Below are positions 44,277 to 56,011 of a stretch of 64,000 bases of DNA, in pieces; the first letter of the stretch is position 1; each line of letters opens with the position of its first letter. The stretch spans positions 51,251 through 115,250 of the forward strand of contig JAGQON010000008.1 of the NCBI GenBank assembly GCA_020427395.1. Direction: 5' to 3'. The position numbers were made by a program, and so were the translations under genes. The notes under the pieces are model-generated. The model was not told the DNA's origin. It searched no databases and worked only from the letters and a program-made list of their open reading frames with translations. This stretch comes from Phycisphaerales bacterium (GTDB lineage Bacteria; Planctomycetota; Phycisphaerae; Phycisphaerales; UBA1924).

Positions 44277-45485
44277 TTACGACACGGACTCGATCCATCC
44301 GCCGCCGAGGACTATCTCAGGACGCTCAAGGTCATACAGCGCCAACGCCTGACCCGGTGTTACCGCCCGCTGCGGATCATCAAACACGCACTCGAAACAC
44401 CCAACGCGCCCCGAAGGCGTGCTCGGGTCTTCGCGATCGATGATGCGAACCTTCGCGGGCACCGGCGCTGAGTTGTAGCGGTGCTGCGCGAGCACTGGTT
44501 TCCAGTCGTGAAGCTCGGCCTCGTCGATCAGCCAGTTCGCCTCGTTCGCGCTGCAGGCCTGTGCCATCAGGTCCGTGTTGCTGCCCACCGTGACAGTGTT
44601 CGTCTCGGGGTCCTTGTCCACGACATAGATCGGTTCGCCGGCCGCGATACCAAGCCCGCGCCGCTGCCCGATGGTGTAGCGGTGCTGCCCGTCGTGCTCG
44701 CCGAGCTGCTGGCCGTGCAGGTCGACGATCTGGCCCTTGACCCGCAGCTCCGGACGCCGGCGCTCGACCAGGCCCGCGTAGTCGTTGTCGGGCACGAAGC
44801 AGATCTCCTGCGAGTCCGGCTTGTCGAACACCGGCAGGTCGTACTTCTCCGCGATCGCGCGGACCTCTGCCTTGGTCATGTACTCGCCGATCGGCAGCAG
44901 CATCTCCGCCAATCGCGCACGCGGCGCGCCGAAGAGCACATAGCTCTGGTCCTTCTTCTCATCCAATCCACGCAGGAGCATGGGCGAGCCGTTCGATCGA
45001 TCGATCCGCGCGTAGTGCCCGCTGGCAACGAACTCGGCCCCGATCTGCTGGGCGTACTCGTGGAGCTTGCCGAACTTGAGCCAGTCGTTGCACCGCACGC
45101 ACGGGTTCGGTGTCCGCCCATTCGCGTACGCGTCGACAAAGTAGTCGATGATCCGTCCGAAGTCCTTCTTGAAGTTGCAGACATACAAAGGGATGCCCAG
45201 CTTGGCCGCCACCTCGCGCGCGTCCGCCGCGTCGCCCACGCTGCAGCACCCCTGGTGCCCGATCTTCACCTTGTTCGGATCGCACGACACACCCGCGCTG
45301 TCAAACGGCATCATCTCGTCGATCGTCTCGCCCGGAGAGCCAAGGCGCATGAAGCACCCCACCACCTCGTAGCCCTGCTCGAGCAGCAACGCCGCGGCCG
45401 CGGATGAATCCACGCCCCCCGACATCGCGACGAGCACCTTCGCCCCCTTGGGCGGCATCCGAGATGAACCATTCGTGTTCTGCAA
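44277..45485 (-). CDS. mnmA: tRNA-specific 2-thiouridylase MnmA
   Basis: Adds sulfur to U34 of Lys, Glu and Gln tRNAs in the cytoplasm, with sulfur from a persulfide relay. The 402-residue enzyme has the PP-loop VAMSGGVDSSAAAALL (about residue 19-34), the first catalytic Cys in NPCVRCN (about 130), the second in DSQEICFV (about 220) and GQRRGLGIAAGEPIYV. An insertion after the PP-loop domain (about residues 50-85, including GHQGCCSVGDAADA) is of the kind seen in a subset of bacterial MnmAs. It follows ribF on the same strand, about 95 bases away. Confidence 0.95.
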   Translation of the reverse strand: MQNTNGSSRMPPKGAKVLVAMSGGVDSSAAAALLLEQGYEVVGCFMRLGSPGETIDEMMPFDSAGVSCDPNKVKIGHQGCCSVGDAADAREVAAKLGIPLYVCNFKKDFGRIIDYFVDAYANGRTPNPCVRCNDWLKFGKLHEYAQQIGAEFVASGHYARIDRSNGSPMLLRGLDEKKDQSYVLFGAPRARLAEMLLPIGEYMTKAEVRAIAEKYDLPVFDKPDSQEICFVPDNDYAGLVERRRPELRVKGQIVDLHGQQLGEHDGQHRYTIGQRRGLGIAAGEPIYVVDKDPETNTVTVGSNTDLMAQACSANEANWLIDEAELHDWKPVLAQHRYNSAPVPAKVRIIDREDPSTPSGRVGCFECVFDDPQRAVTPGQALALYDLERPEIVLGGGWIESVS

Positions 45486-45581
45486 AGCCGGTGATTCTAG
45501 ACGCTTACGCCCACGGATTCGCCGGGTGCCACGGGATGCTCCGCGCCAGCGGACAACCCGTGCGTGGGATTGCTCAACCGC

Positions 45582-46574
45582 TCACAGCGATTCAACCGTG
45601 TACGCCGATCCAAGCAGAGGCTCAACCATGGCTGCCACACGCTTCACATCCCGCGAAAGCTGCCCGCCCAGCGTCTCAACCGAGTCAAACCGCACCTGAT
45701 CACGCACCCAGGCGATCAACCCCACCCGGATGGCCCAGCCGTATTCCGCTGCCCTCTCGGGCATCGCCAGCGGCGCACCGTCGCGGTCGATCAGGTGCAC
45801 CTCTGCACGCCGGTGCGTGCCCTGCACCGTTGGGCGGGCACCGACATTCACCGCACCCCCGACACGCATGCCATCGGGCATCGTCACGACGGCCGCGTAG
45901 ACGCCATCGCGGGGCAGCATCGAATCTGTCGCGACATTGGCCGTGCGGAAGCCGATGGTCCGTCCCAGCTGATCACCCTGCACGACCTCACCCACCAGCT
46001 CGTGCGGGCGCCCCAGCACAAATGCCGCATCGCGCACCCGCCCGTTGCCCAGCAGCCAACGCGTGATGGTCGACGACGCGGTGACCACCGACTGGTCCGT
46101 CAGCGCCACCTCCACCGGGCGGACGATCTCGACATCCACGCCCCGCAGCCCGGCCAGCTCCCGCAGCACCACCGGCGTGCCCGCGCGGCGTTTGCCGAAG
46201 TGGAAATCGTGCCCCTCCACGATCACGCGCGGCTCATACGCATCGATCAGCTCATCCACGAACGCCTGCGGCGACTTGCCCAGCAACTCGGGCGTGGGCG
46301 ACAGTTCCACCACCCGGTCCACACCCAGGCGCAAGAGCCGATCCGCCCGCTGGGCGAAGGCCTCGATCGGCTCGGGGGCGTGCTCGGGGCTGAGCTTCAC
46401 CATCGGGTGCGGGTGAAAGGCCAGTGCAATCACTTTCCCCTCGCTCCCGACGCGGGCTCGGCACCGCTCGATCAGCGCCCGGTGCCCGAGGTGCACGCCG
46501 TCGAAGTTGCCAATCGTCAGCGCCACCCCGCCTCGATCTTCGCCGTGTTGTCCGTGGTGTTCTGGGCTCGTCAC
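45582..46574 (-). CDS. ribF: Bifunctional riboflavin kinase/FAD synthetase
   Basis: Converts riboflavin to FMN and FMN to FAD. The 330-residue form has the FAD-synthetase nucleotidyltransferase domain (LTIGNFDGVHLGHRALI about residue 17-33, FHPHPMVKL, VEGHDFHFGKRRAGT) and the riboflavin kinase domain (GRTIGFRTANV about 205, LPRDGVYAAVV, GAVNVGARPTV), matching the usual length of about 310. The GTG at 46574 is chosen because residues upstream lack family similarity, although no clear ribosome binding site is visible; an ATG at 46643 is the alternative. Divergent from putA. Confidence 0.93.
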   Translation of the reverse strand: MTSPEHHGQHGEDRGGVALTIGNFDGVHLGHRALIERCRARVGSEGKVIALAFHPHPMVKLSPEHAPEPIEAFAQRADRLLRLGVDRVVELSPTPELLGKSPQAFVDELIDAYEPRVIVEGHDFHFGKRRAGTPVVLRELAGLRGVDVEIVRPVEVALTDQSVVTASSTITRWLLGNGRVRDAAFVLGRPHELVGEVVQGDQLGRTIGFRTANVATDSMLPRDGVYAAVVTMPDGMRVGGAVNVGARPTVQGTHRRAEVHLIDRDGAPLAMPERAAEYGWAIRVGLIAWVRDQVRFDSVETLGGQLSRDVKRVAAMVEPLLGSAYTVESL

Positions 46575-46700
46575 GATCAAGTCTATCCGCCCCCGCGTCG
46601 CCGCTCCGATCTGGCGGCTGTGTCGCGATGAACCTACAATCATCGACTGTCCACCGCCCGAGCCAGGGCACCCCCACACCCCATTCCATGGAGTACCCGA

Positions 46701-49700
46701 ATGGCGTTATTTGGTCGCAAATCGAAGTCCTCGTCCGCAAAGGTTGCCGCGCCCGTCAGCGTCGCCGCAGCCGCCCCTGCGACGAGGCCTCCCGTTGTGA
46801 CCGCTTCCTCGCCAGAGCGTGAGCAGCACATCATGCAGATCGGCTCCACGATGCTCGACATCGCCAAGGAGCACAAGGCCGGGCTGCTGTCCGCGAAGTT
46901 CTATCAGGACAAGCTGATGGACTGGTCCATGAAGGATCACAACTTCAAGGTCCAGCTCTTTCGCTTCGTCGACGCCTTCCCCACGCTCACGACGCCCGAG
47001 ATGGTCCACGATCACCTCGTCGATTACCTCACCCAGCCCGGCGTGAAGGCACCGCCCTTCATGGACCTCGGGCTCAAGGCCGGCGGCGTGGCCAAGGGCA
47101 TGATGGCCAAGACCATCAGCTCGCAGATCAAGAACATGGCCGGCAACTTCATCGCCGGCACCGACGCTTCCGACGCGCTGCCCATGCTCTCCAAGCTCTG
47201 GAAGAACGGCATCGCCTTCTCCGTCGACCTGCTCGGCGAGGCCTGCGTGTCCAACGCAGAAGCCGACATGTATCAGGAGAAGTACCTCGACCTCGTCGAG
47301 AATCTCGTGGGAGAAGCATCGAGCTGGCCCGAGACCGAACGCCTCGAACGCGACCACCTCGGCGTGGTCCCGCGCGTCAATGTCTCGATCAAGGTCACCT
47401 CGCTGTGCGCCAACTTCAACCCCATCGCGCCCGAGTCTTCCATCAACGACTTCATGACCCGCGCGACACCCGTGTTCGAGGCCGCCAAACGCAACGGCGT
47501 GCTCATCAACTTCGACATGGAGCAGCACGAGCTCAAGGACCTGACCCTCGACGCGTTCATGCACGCCTGCGAGCAGGTCGACTTCACCGCAGGCATCGCG
47601 ATGCAAGCGTACCTCAAGTCCGGCGTCGAGGATGCCAAGCGCATCGCCGAGTGGGCCAAGCGCACCGGCAAGGTCGTCACCGTCCGCCTCGTCAAGGGCG
47701 CGTACTGGGATTACGAGACCATCCACGCCGAGCAGGAGGGCTGGCCCTGCCCCGTCTGGAACGAGAAGTGGCAGACCGACCTGTGCTTCGAGCAGATGGT
47801 CGAGGTCTTCCTCGACGCCTGCCCGCGCAACCCCGGCGAAGGCGGCATCAAGCTCGCGCTCGGGTCGCACAATGTCCGCTCCATCGCCGCAGCGCTCGCC
47901 GGGCTCGAGAAGCGCAACCTCCCCAAGAACGCCATCGAGCTGCAGATGCTCCACGGCATGGCCGACCAGCTCAAGCACGCGGCCGAGGAGATGGGCCTGC
48001 GTGTCCGCGAGTATGTCCCCGTCGGCGAGATGATCCCCGGCATGGCCTACCTCGTGCGCCGCCTGCTCGAGAACACCTCCAACGAGTCCTGGCTCAAGGC
48101 TGGCTTTCTCGACAACGCCGACACCGCGACGCTGCTCGCCGACCCCGCGACCAAGCACCGCGGGCAGCTGCCGGTCGATCTTTACGAGATCGCCCACCAG
48201 CGACATGCGCTCTCGCCGGGCATCCCCGAGGTCCGCAACGGGCGCCCGTTCTATACCGAGCCCATGCGTGACTTCGCGGAGCAGGATCAGCGTGAGGCCT
48301 TTGCCCGCGCCGTCAAGGCCGCCAGCGTCGTCAGCGTCGCCAACGACCGCACGCCCGAGCAGGGCCTGGAGATGGTCGCCAAGGCCAACGCGGCGTTCCC
48401 CGCCTGGCGTGACTTCGACCCGATCAAACGCTCCGAACTGCTCACCCGCGTGGCCGACAAGATGCGTGCGCGACGCGACGAGCTCGCGGGCATCGTCTGC
48501 AAGGAAGCCCGCAAGACCTGGAGCGAGGCCGACGCCGATGTCTGCGAGGCCATCGACTTCTGCGCCTACTACGCCCGCTACGCGGTCCCCCTCTTCACCC
48601 GCTCACGACTGGGCAAGTTCATCGGCGAGCTCGACGAGCTGTGGTATCAGCCCAAGGGCGTCGCCGTGGTGATCTCACCGTGGAACTTCCCCCTCGCGAT
48701 CTGCTGCGGCATGACCGTGGCCGCGCTGGTGACCGGCAATACCGTGGTGCTCAAGCCCGCCGAGCAGACGCCCGGCATCGCCAAGGAGCTCTACGGGATG
48801 ATCGCCGAGGCCCTCGCCGAGCTCAACGCGCCCGCCGATGTCCTGCACTTCTGCCCCGCACCGGGCGAGACCACCGGCGCTGCGCTGGTGCGCGACCCGC
48901 GCATCTCGCTCATCGCCTTCACCGGCTCCAAGGCCGTCGGGCTCGACATCATCCAGGCGGCGGGCGTCACGCACGAAGACCAGCCCATGGTCAAGCGGGT
49001 CATCTGCGAGATGGGCGGCAAGAACGCCATCATCGTGGACGCCTCCGCCGACCTCGACGAGGCCATCCTCGGCGTGCGTTACTCCGCCTTCGGCTTCCAG
49101 GGTCAGAAGTGCTCCGCCTGCTCCCGCTGCATCGTCGTCGACCCGCAGGGCCCCGACGGCCCCAACATGCAGCTCTTCCTCAAGCGTCTCAGCGAGTCCA
49201 CTAAGACCCTCGTGCTCGGCGAGTCCACCAACCCCAACGCCGATGTCTCCCAGGTCATCGACGAAGAGGCCGCCAACAACATCCGACGCTTCATCCAGAT
49301 CGCGCGCGACGAGGGGCTCACAGAGCTCGTCGGCGAGAAGGACTTTGACATCCCACAGGGCGTCGACAACCTCATCGCTCCGCACATCTTCACCGGCGTC
49401 AACGAGTCGCACACGATCTACCAGCAGGAGATTTTCGGCCCCGTCCTCGCCGTCGTGCACGCCAGAGACTTTGACGAGGCCCTGCGCCTCGCCAATGGCC
49501 ACAAGTACAAGCTCACCGGCGGCGTCTTCACCCGAAAGCCAGCCCACATCGAGCGGGCCAAGCGCGAGTTCCGTGTCGGCAACCTCTACATCAACCGCGG
49601 CTGCACCGGCGCCCTCGTCGGGCGCCAGCCCTTCGGCGGCTTCGGCATGTCCGGCGTCGGCTCCAAAGCAGGCGGACCAGACTATCTCCACCAGTTCGTC

Positions 49701-49757
49701 GACCCCCGCGCCTCGTGCGAGAACACCATGCGTCGCGGGTTTGCGCCGGAGTTATAA
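46701..49757 (+). CDS. putA: Bifunctional proline dehydrogenase / P5C dehydrogenase
   Basis: Oxidises proline to glutamate in two steps, with FAD then NAD. The 1018-residue product lacks the DNA-binding domain of enterobacterial PutA. After a low-complexity Ala/Pro start (about 1-35), the ProDH barrel covers about residues 120-480 (NVSIKVTSLCANFNP, GVLINFDMEQHEL, VTVRLVKGAYWDYE, LVRRLLENTSNESWL). The aldehyde dehydrogenase covers about 520-1000, with CEMGGKNAI and the catalytic Cys in GFQGQKCSACSR (residue about 804). The ATG at 46701 lies 126 bases from the divergent ribF start. The stop is one base from that of the convergent gene at 49759. Confidence 0.95.
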   Translation: MALFGRKSKSSSAKVAAPVSVAAAAPATRPPVVTASSPEREQHIMQIGSTMLDIAKEHKAGLLSAKFYQDKLMDWSMKDHNFKVQLFRFVDAFPTLTTPEMVHDHLVDYLTQPGVKAPPFMDLGLKAGGVAKGMMAKTISSQIKNMAGNFIAGTDASDALPMLSKLWKNGIAFSVDLLGEACVSNAEADMYQEKYLDLVENLVGEASSWPETERLERDHLGVVPRVNVSIKVTSLCANFNPIAPESSINDFMTRATPVFEAAKRNGVLINFDMEQHELKDLTLDAFMHACEQVDFTAGIAMQAYLKSGVEDAKRIAEWAKRTGKVVTVRLVKGAYWDYETIHAEQEGWPCPVWNEKWQTDLCFEQMVEVFLDACPRNPGEGGIKLALGSHNVRSIAAALAGLEKRNLPKNAIELQMLHGMADQLKHAAEEMGLRVREYVPVGEMIPGMAYLVRRLLENTSNESWLKAGFLDNADTATLLADPATKHRGQLPVDLYEIAHQRHALSPGIPEVRNGRPFYTEPMRDFAEQDQREAFARAVKAASVVSVANDRTPEQGLEMVAKANAAFPAWRDFDPIKRSELLTRVADKMRARRDELAGIVCKEARKTWSEADADVCEAIDFCAYYARYAVPLFTRSRLGKFIGELDELWYQPKGVAVVISPWNFPLAICCGMTVAALVTGNTVVLKPAEQTPGIAKELYGMIAEALAELNAPADVLHFCPAPGETTGAALVRDPRISLIAFTGSKAVGLDIIQAAGVTHEDQPMVKRVICEMGGKNAIIVDASADLDEAILGVRYSAFGFQGQKCSACSRCIVVDPQGPDGPNMQLFLKRLSESTKTLVLGESTNPNADVSQVIDEEAANNIRRFIQIARDEGLTELVGEKDFDIPQGVDNLIAPHIFTGVNESHTIYQQEIFGPVLAVVHARDFDEALRLANGHKYKLTGGVFTRKPAHIERAKREFRVGNLYINRGCTGALVGRQPFGGFGMSGVGSKAGGPDYLHQFVDPRASCENTMRRGFAPEL

Positions 49758-49758
49758 G

Positions 49759-50346
49759 TCAAGAATCTGTCGAGTTGAACTCCACGACTCGTGCACGCCT
49801 CTTAGCCAGATACTCTTTGTGAGCGTCTCTGCGTTTCCCAAACAACTCCCACCCGATGACATCATCGGGCTTTTCAATATTTTCGGGAAACTCTGAAAGA
49901 TTTTCAGGCGCATAAACGACGACATTCGAGAGAAGCTCGATGAATGATGTAGTAAGACGAACTGCTTGCTCGTCAACATCTAGGCTCCAGCCAACCCCTT
50001 CTTTCTCAAAGAATCGCACATGATCTGGCAGCTTACCCTCGTGCGCAAGAGCACATCGAATGAACTCATAAAATACATCCTCCATGGGCATGAACCCATC
50101 CGGATAATGCTTCGGACTTGCTTGTGAGACATGAATATTGAAATTCTCCACAGCTCCACCTGTAAGTACGAGCATTTCATCATGAAGGAACTTGGTAAAT
50201 GCTTTTCTGTCACTACTCTCAAGACTTCGCGGATATCTCTTTCGAGAAGTTGCAGCTACTGCAACCAATAAACTGAGAAGTGCGCCATCTTGCCTCCCAC
50301 TTTGCCACAGTACTGCCGCATCCTGCTGCCTATCTCTAACTGACAT
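49759..50346 (-). CDS. AT-rich gene of unknown function
   Basis: A 195-residue cytoplasmic protein with no recognised domain or motif. It is rich in charged residues and ends with a basic stretch (WELFGKRRDAHKEYLAKRRA). Base composition is clearly lower in GC than neighbouring genes, which suggests horizontal acquisition. It sits between putA and a pseudopilin gene, with an AT-rich 80-base promoter region upstream. Confidence 0.55.
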   Translation of the reverse strand: MSVRDRQQDAAVLWQSGRQDGALLSLLVAVAATSRKRYPRSLESSDRKAFTKFLHDEMLVLTGGAVENFNIHVSQASPKHYPDGFMPMEDVFYEFIRCALAHEGKLPDHVRFFEKEGVGWSLDVDEQAVRLTTSFIELLSNVVVYAPENLSEFPENIEKPDDVIGWELFGKRRDAHKEYLAKRRARVVEFNSTDS

Positions 50347-50426
50347 ATCCGCTTCCTTTAGTCTGATAACCTCGCCAACATAGCAGTTTACTTGTCAATA
50401 GTCATCTCAGTTGGGACTGTACAATC

Positions 50427-50900
50427 ATGCCCCTGCAAAAGCGATCCGCACGATCCGCATTCACCCTTGTCGAGATCCTCATCGTCATCGTGATCCTCGG
50501 CATTCTCGCCGCGATCGTCGTGCCGCAGTTCATCGGTGCATCTGACGAGGCCCGTCGCGGTGCGTTCATCGCCAGTCTCAAGACCTACGCCGACGCCTGC
50601 GAGTACTTCGCCGTCCGTGAGGGTCGCTACCCGCCCGACGGCTCATCTGGCGTGATGCCTACCGGCTTTGGCACTTATGTCGATCAGGACGAGTACGAAT
50701 CGCCAACACCGCTCGGCGGGGTCTGGGATACTGAGTTCAACGACTCGGGTGTCACCTCGGCCGTGGGCGTGCACTTCAACGGCGACCCAGTGCCCAGCTA
50801 CATGCTGTTGATTGACGAGACCTTCGACGATGGTGACCTCAGCGCCGGGATCTTCCAGCAGCTGGCCGCCGATCGTTTCTACTACATCATCGAGCCTTGA
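50427..50900 (+). CDS. Type II secretion/pilin-like prepilin (GspG-like)
   Basis: A 157-residue prepilin with the class III leader: short basic start, then SAFTLVEILIVIVILGILAA with the conserved Glu five residues after the cleavage site at the F (about residue 11-30). The rest is a pseudopilin-type globular domain with LKTYADACEYFAVREGRYPPD, the segment typical of GspG and related planctomycete pilin-like proteins. Processing would be by PilD, not present here. Single gene with no secretion cluster beside it, so it is an orphan pseudopilin. Confidence 0.88.
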   Translation: MPLQKRSARSAFTLVEILIVIVILGILAAIVVPQFIGASDEARRGAFIASLKTYADACEYFAVREGRYPPDGSSGVMPTGFGTYVDQDEYESPTPLGGVWDTEFNDSGVTSAVGVHFNGDPVPSYMLLIDETFDDGDLSAGIFQQLAADRFYYIIEP

Positions 50901-50909
50901 GCAAACCAC

Positions 50910-51515
50910 TCAGATGCACTGACAACTCGAAGCCCCCACCACCGCGTGCGGGTTGACCTCGCCGTGCGCCGGTTCCCAATCGCCCTTGCCGTCCTTGATC
51001 AAATCCAGCAGCGGCCAGACTGCGCAGAAGTCATCGCCTAGTCCAAATGGCATGTGCCCCGTCCGTACGATCGAACCGTCCGCACGTATATGCAGTGCGC
51101 TCACGCCCGGGTGCGGGTTCCCCTCATCATCGGCGTATCCCATTGCCTTCGCGAAGCCCGTCTCATGCCCGGAGACGCACGGGAACTCCCAGCCGCGCGT
51201 CTCGCGGAACGCACGCACAACATCCGGCGGATCGTTGCTACACAGCACGAACCCACACCGCTGCATCAGGTGCGGCGCGATGCCCTTCATCGCGTCACCC
51301 CAGAGCGAGCAGTAGTTGCACCCGCGCCCCATATTGTGTACCACCAGCAACTCGCTCTTGCCCGCGAACAGCCTCGAGAGCTTGACCACGCAACCGTTGA
51401 GCCCGTGCAGTTCCCAGTCCTTGACCGGTTCGGGCTCAAATGCCGCAATCGCATCTCGCAGCTGCTGCTTCGCGTTCATCACCTGTTTCTGGAGCTCACG
51501 GATCTGATCGTTCAT
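50910..51515 (-). CDS. DUF899 thioredoxin-fold protein
   Basis: A 201-residue cytoplasmic protein of the thioredoxin-like DUF899 group. The diagnostic region is VVHNMGRGCNYCSLWGDAMKG (about residue 58-78), with a CxxC-type active site as GCNYC, followed by FVLCSNDPP and GVSALHIRADGSIVRTG. A further Cys pair ends the protein (SSCQCI). The function of the family is unknown; a peroxidase- or reductase-like role is plausible from the fold. Stop codons of this gene and the pseudopilin gene are 9 bases apart. Confidence 0.78.
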   Translation of the reverse strand: MNDQIRELQKQVMNAKQQLRDAIAAFEPEPVKDWELHGLNGCVVKLSRLFAGKSELLVVHNMGRGCNYCSLWGDAMKGIAPHLMQRCGFVLCSNDPPDVVRAFRETRGWEFPCVSGHETGFAKAMGYADDEGNPHPGVSALHIRADGSIVRTGHMPFGLGDDFCAVWPLLDLIKDGKGDWEPAHGEVNPHAVVGASSCQCI

Positions 51516-51579
51516 GGGGCATCTCCCGTCGTGTATGTCGCCAAATCCAGTGTATCAAACGACTTCGAGATCCATGCAT

Positions 51580-51611
51580 AAAAAAGGGCTCACACACGCA
51601 GCGTGAGCCCC
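51580..51611 (-). terminator. Terminator after rpoD (minus strand)
   Basis: On the minus strand GGGCTCAC pairs with GTGAGCCC around a 9-base loop and is followed by TTTTTTA. Confidence 0.85.
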
Positions 51612-51644
51612 GATCATCCATTTTCGCCCCGAATATGGGCGGTT

Positions 51645-53510
<1,866 letters not shown>

Positions 53511-53574
53511 CATGGCACACACTCCAACTTCATGCTACGCACAATACGCACGCCGATCCCTCAACGCGCGCCCC

Positions 53575-55464
53575 TCACTCCCCGCTGATGCGAGGCCTCC
53601 CACCAACACCCGTCCGCGAGCGGCTCTCCCGCTCGCCCGCAAGAAAACGGGCCAGCTTCTGCGCCTCGCTCTCGCCCGAGTCGTCTACAACACCCGCCTC
53701 CATCCGGTTGCGGGCGTCTCGGGCCGAAAGCGAACCGATGCATTCATTGAACAATCGCGTCACACGCTCTTCAATGCCCTCGCAATCGCGTGCAACAGTC
53801 TGGAACAGCGTGGTTGCACGCTGTGAAGCGTCGAGCATGTCCTCGCCACGCTCCTCGCCGATCTGCGCCAGCTCCGCGAGCACCGCGTGCAATCCCGTGC
53901 CTGTGCCATTCTCGGCGCTCCCATGCACGCCCTCTGCGACCGAACGAGACAGGGTACTGTTGAACCGCTCAAGACTCGTCAACTCACGCTGCTCGCCGTT
54001 CATCAGTGTCCAAAGCTTCGCGTCGTAGAGCAAACACCCCAACAACTGCTCACGCGCATCGGGCTTCCAGTTCATCTCGCCTCGAACCCGACGCTCACCC
54101 TCAGACGCACCGATCGGGCGGCGACCACGCCCGGTACGGATTGCCTCCGTCACCACACGCTCCTCAACGCGAGCCGCCTGCGCAATCTGGCGGATCATCA
54201 GCCGCCGCCGCACCGGTTCCAGTTCGCCCAGCCCCAGCTCGCTCAGGCGGTTGAGTTCTTCCTCGATCCGCTGTGTCACCCGCGCCGGCCCGGCCCCCTT
54301 GAGCTCTTCACGCAACCGGTCAAACTTCCACTTGATCAGGTCCACCGACTGCTCGATCACCCGCAGGAAGATCTCCGCCCCACCCTCACGCTTGAGCAAC
54401 TCATCCGGGTCCTTGGCATCGGTGAACCCTGCCAGCGCCGCGATCCGGATATCGATCGTCTCGCTCAGCAGCACCTCGATCGCCCGGTCCGCGGCCTTGA
54501 TCCCCGCGGCATCGCCGTCAAACAAAAGCACCACCGTGTCACACAACCGCCGAAGAACCGTCGCGTGCCCGCTCGTCAGCGCCGTGCCCAGCGTGCCCAC
54601 AACATGCTCCACGCCCGCCTGGTGGCACGCGATCACATCGGTATAGCCCTCCACGATCACCGCCGTGCGTTCCCGCTTGATCGCGCGAGCCGCGTGGTTG
54701 ATCCCAAAGAGCGTTGTCGATTTCTTGAACACCGCGGTTTCGGGCGAGTTGAGGTACTTCGGCTCATCCTCCTCGGCGATCTTGCGACCACCGAAGGCGA
54801 TCACACGCCCGATCTGATCACAGATCGGGAAGATCAGTCGGTTCCGCAGCGCGTCGTACTGCCCGTCGCCCCGCTCACGATCCTTCACAAGCCCAGCGCC
54901 CAGCAATGCCTCAATTCGCACGCCTCGCTTTTCGGCGAACATCACCAGCCCGTCCCAGCGGTCCGGGCTTGCGCCGATCATGAAACGCTCGACCATCTCA
55001 TCGCTGATCCCGCGCCGCTCGATCACCGCCCGCGCCGCCTCGCCGTGCTCCGGATGACTCAGAACTGCCCGGTAGAACCCCGCCGCCATCTCGTTGGCCG
55101 CGATAATCTCCTTGTTGCCCACGCCGCGTGGCCCATCGTCATCCCCGCCGCTCCGCCCGCGGAACGGCGTCAGCTCGATATTCGCCCGCGACGCCAGAAA
55201 CTCCAGCGCCTCGCGGAAGTCCATCGAGTGGTACTTCTGCACGAATGTCAACACATCGCCGCCCGTGCCGCACACAAAGCAATGAAAAATCTGCTTCGCC
55301 GGTACCACGCTCATCGAGGGATTACGGTCATCATGGAACGGGCACAACCCCACATACTCACGCCCCTTGGGCTTGAGTGTGAGATGCTCCCCAACGACCT
55401 GCACAATGTCGGACGCATCGCGCACCCGCTGCACATCGTCGTTCTGGGGATACAAACCGCTCAA
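53575..55464 (-). CDS. dnaG: DNA primase
   Basis: Synthesises RNA primers for replication. The N-terminal CHC2-type zinc domain is visible as LCPFHDDRNPSMSV then FHCFVCGTGGDV (about residues 38-70), followed by the Toprim domain with VIVEGYTDV (about 265) and LLFDGDAAG (about 312). The C-terminal region that would bind the DnaB helicase is helical. A TTG at 55464 with GGAGAG seven bases upstream is the preferred start; a GTG at 55515 adds 17 residues unlike DnaG. It lies directly upstream of rpoD, as in the classical operon. The length of about 629 residues is normal. Confidence 0.95.
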   Translation of the reverse strand: MSGLYPQNDDVQRVRDASDIVQVVGEHLTLKPKGREYVGLCPFHDDRNPSMSVVPAKQIFHCFVCGTGGDVLTFVQKYHSMDFREALEFLASRANIELTPFRGRSGGDDDGPRGVGNKEIIAANEMAAGFYRAVLSHPEHGEAARAVIERRGISDEMVERFMIGASPDRWDGLVMFAEKRGVRIEALLGAGLVKDRERGDGQYDALRNRLIFPICDQIGRVIAFGGRKIAEEDEPKYLNSPETAVFKKSTTLFGINHAARAIKRERTAVIVEGYTDVIACHQAGVEHVVGTLGTALTSGHATVLRRLCDTVVLLFDGDAAGIKAADRAIEVLLSETIDIRIAALAGFTDAKDPDELLKREGGAEIFLRVIEQSVDLIKWKFDRLREELKGAGPARVTQRIEEELNRLSELGLGELEPVRRRLMIRQIAQAARVEERVVTEAIRTGRGRRPIGASEGERRVRGEMNWKPDAREQLLGCLLYDAKLWTLMNGEQRELTSLERFNSTLSRSVAEGVHGSAENGTGTGLHAVLAELAQIGEERGEDMLDASQRATTLFQTVARDCEGIEERVTRLFNECIGSLSARDARNRMEAGVVDDSGESEAQKLARFLAGERESRSRTGVGGRPRISGE

Positions 55465-55705
55465 TCGTCTCTCCGTATGTCGCTGGGCACCACCCACGCC
55501 CGTGCCGCCGTGCACGCGCCGATGGGGATTCTATGGGGCGCAACCTCCCCGCGTCGGCAAGGCCCGCCGAATCCTCAACATGCCACGCCAGGGCTCGCCC
55601 CGCCACCAACCCAAGGCGTCATGCTCGCAATTCACCCCACAACCACCCCTTCGTCGCTTCTTCGGACCTACGCGCGTCCGATCATCCACTACAATCACCC
55701 CCGTG

Positions 55706-55981
55706 ATGATCACCCGCCTCAGAGTTATCTTCCAAGGCCGCGTCCAGGGCGTGGGCTTCCGCATGCGTGCAAGGAGCTGCGCCCAGCGGGTACCAATCAC
55801 CGGCTGGGTCCGAAACGAGCCCGACGGAACCGTCATGCTCGAAGCACAGGGCACCGAGGAAGACCTCAACACCTTCCTTACCGCACTCCGCAAACAAACC
55901 TCAGGGCTCGTGGAACGCGAGGTCCACGCCCATGTCCGCACGGAACTCAATGAAGACGGGTTCGAAATCCGCAGGCACTAG
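55706..55981 (+). CDS. acyP: Acylphosphatase
   Basis: Small cytoplasmic enzyme of 91 residues that hydrolyses acyl phosphates. The catalytic Arg lies in GRVQGVGFRMRA (about residue 20) and the Asn in GWVRNEPDGTV (about 37), the standard acylphosphatase signatures; the C-terminal strand ends FEIRRH. The ATG at 55706 matches the family length of 90-98. The HAD hydrolase gene follows 30 bases downstream and may be co-transcribed. Divergent from dnaG by about 240 bases. Confidence 0.93.
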   Translation: MITRLRVIFQGRVQGVGFRMRARSCAQRVPITGWVRNEPDGTVMLEAQGTEEDLNTFLTALRKQTSGLVEREVHAHVRTELNEDGFEIRRH

Positions 55982-56011
55982 CAGCTACCCAAACAAGGGA
56001 TCACTCCGCCC

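Noticed and set aside
46707..48206. Minus-strand open frame of 499 codons opposite putA
   Set aside because: Mirror frame of the strongly conserved proline dehydrogenase region; no ribosome binding site or recognisable domain.
53887..55953. Plus-strand open frame of 688 codons opposite dnaG and overlapping acyP
   Set aside because: It would overlap two well-supported genes, and its product is Arg/His/Pro/Leu-rich without any domain.
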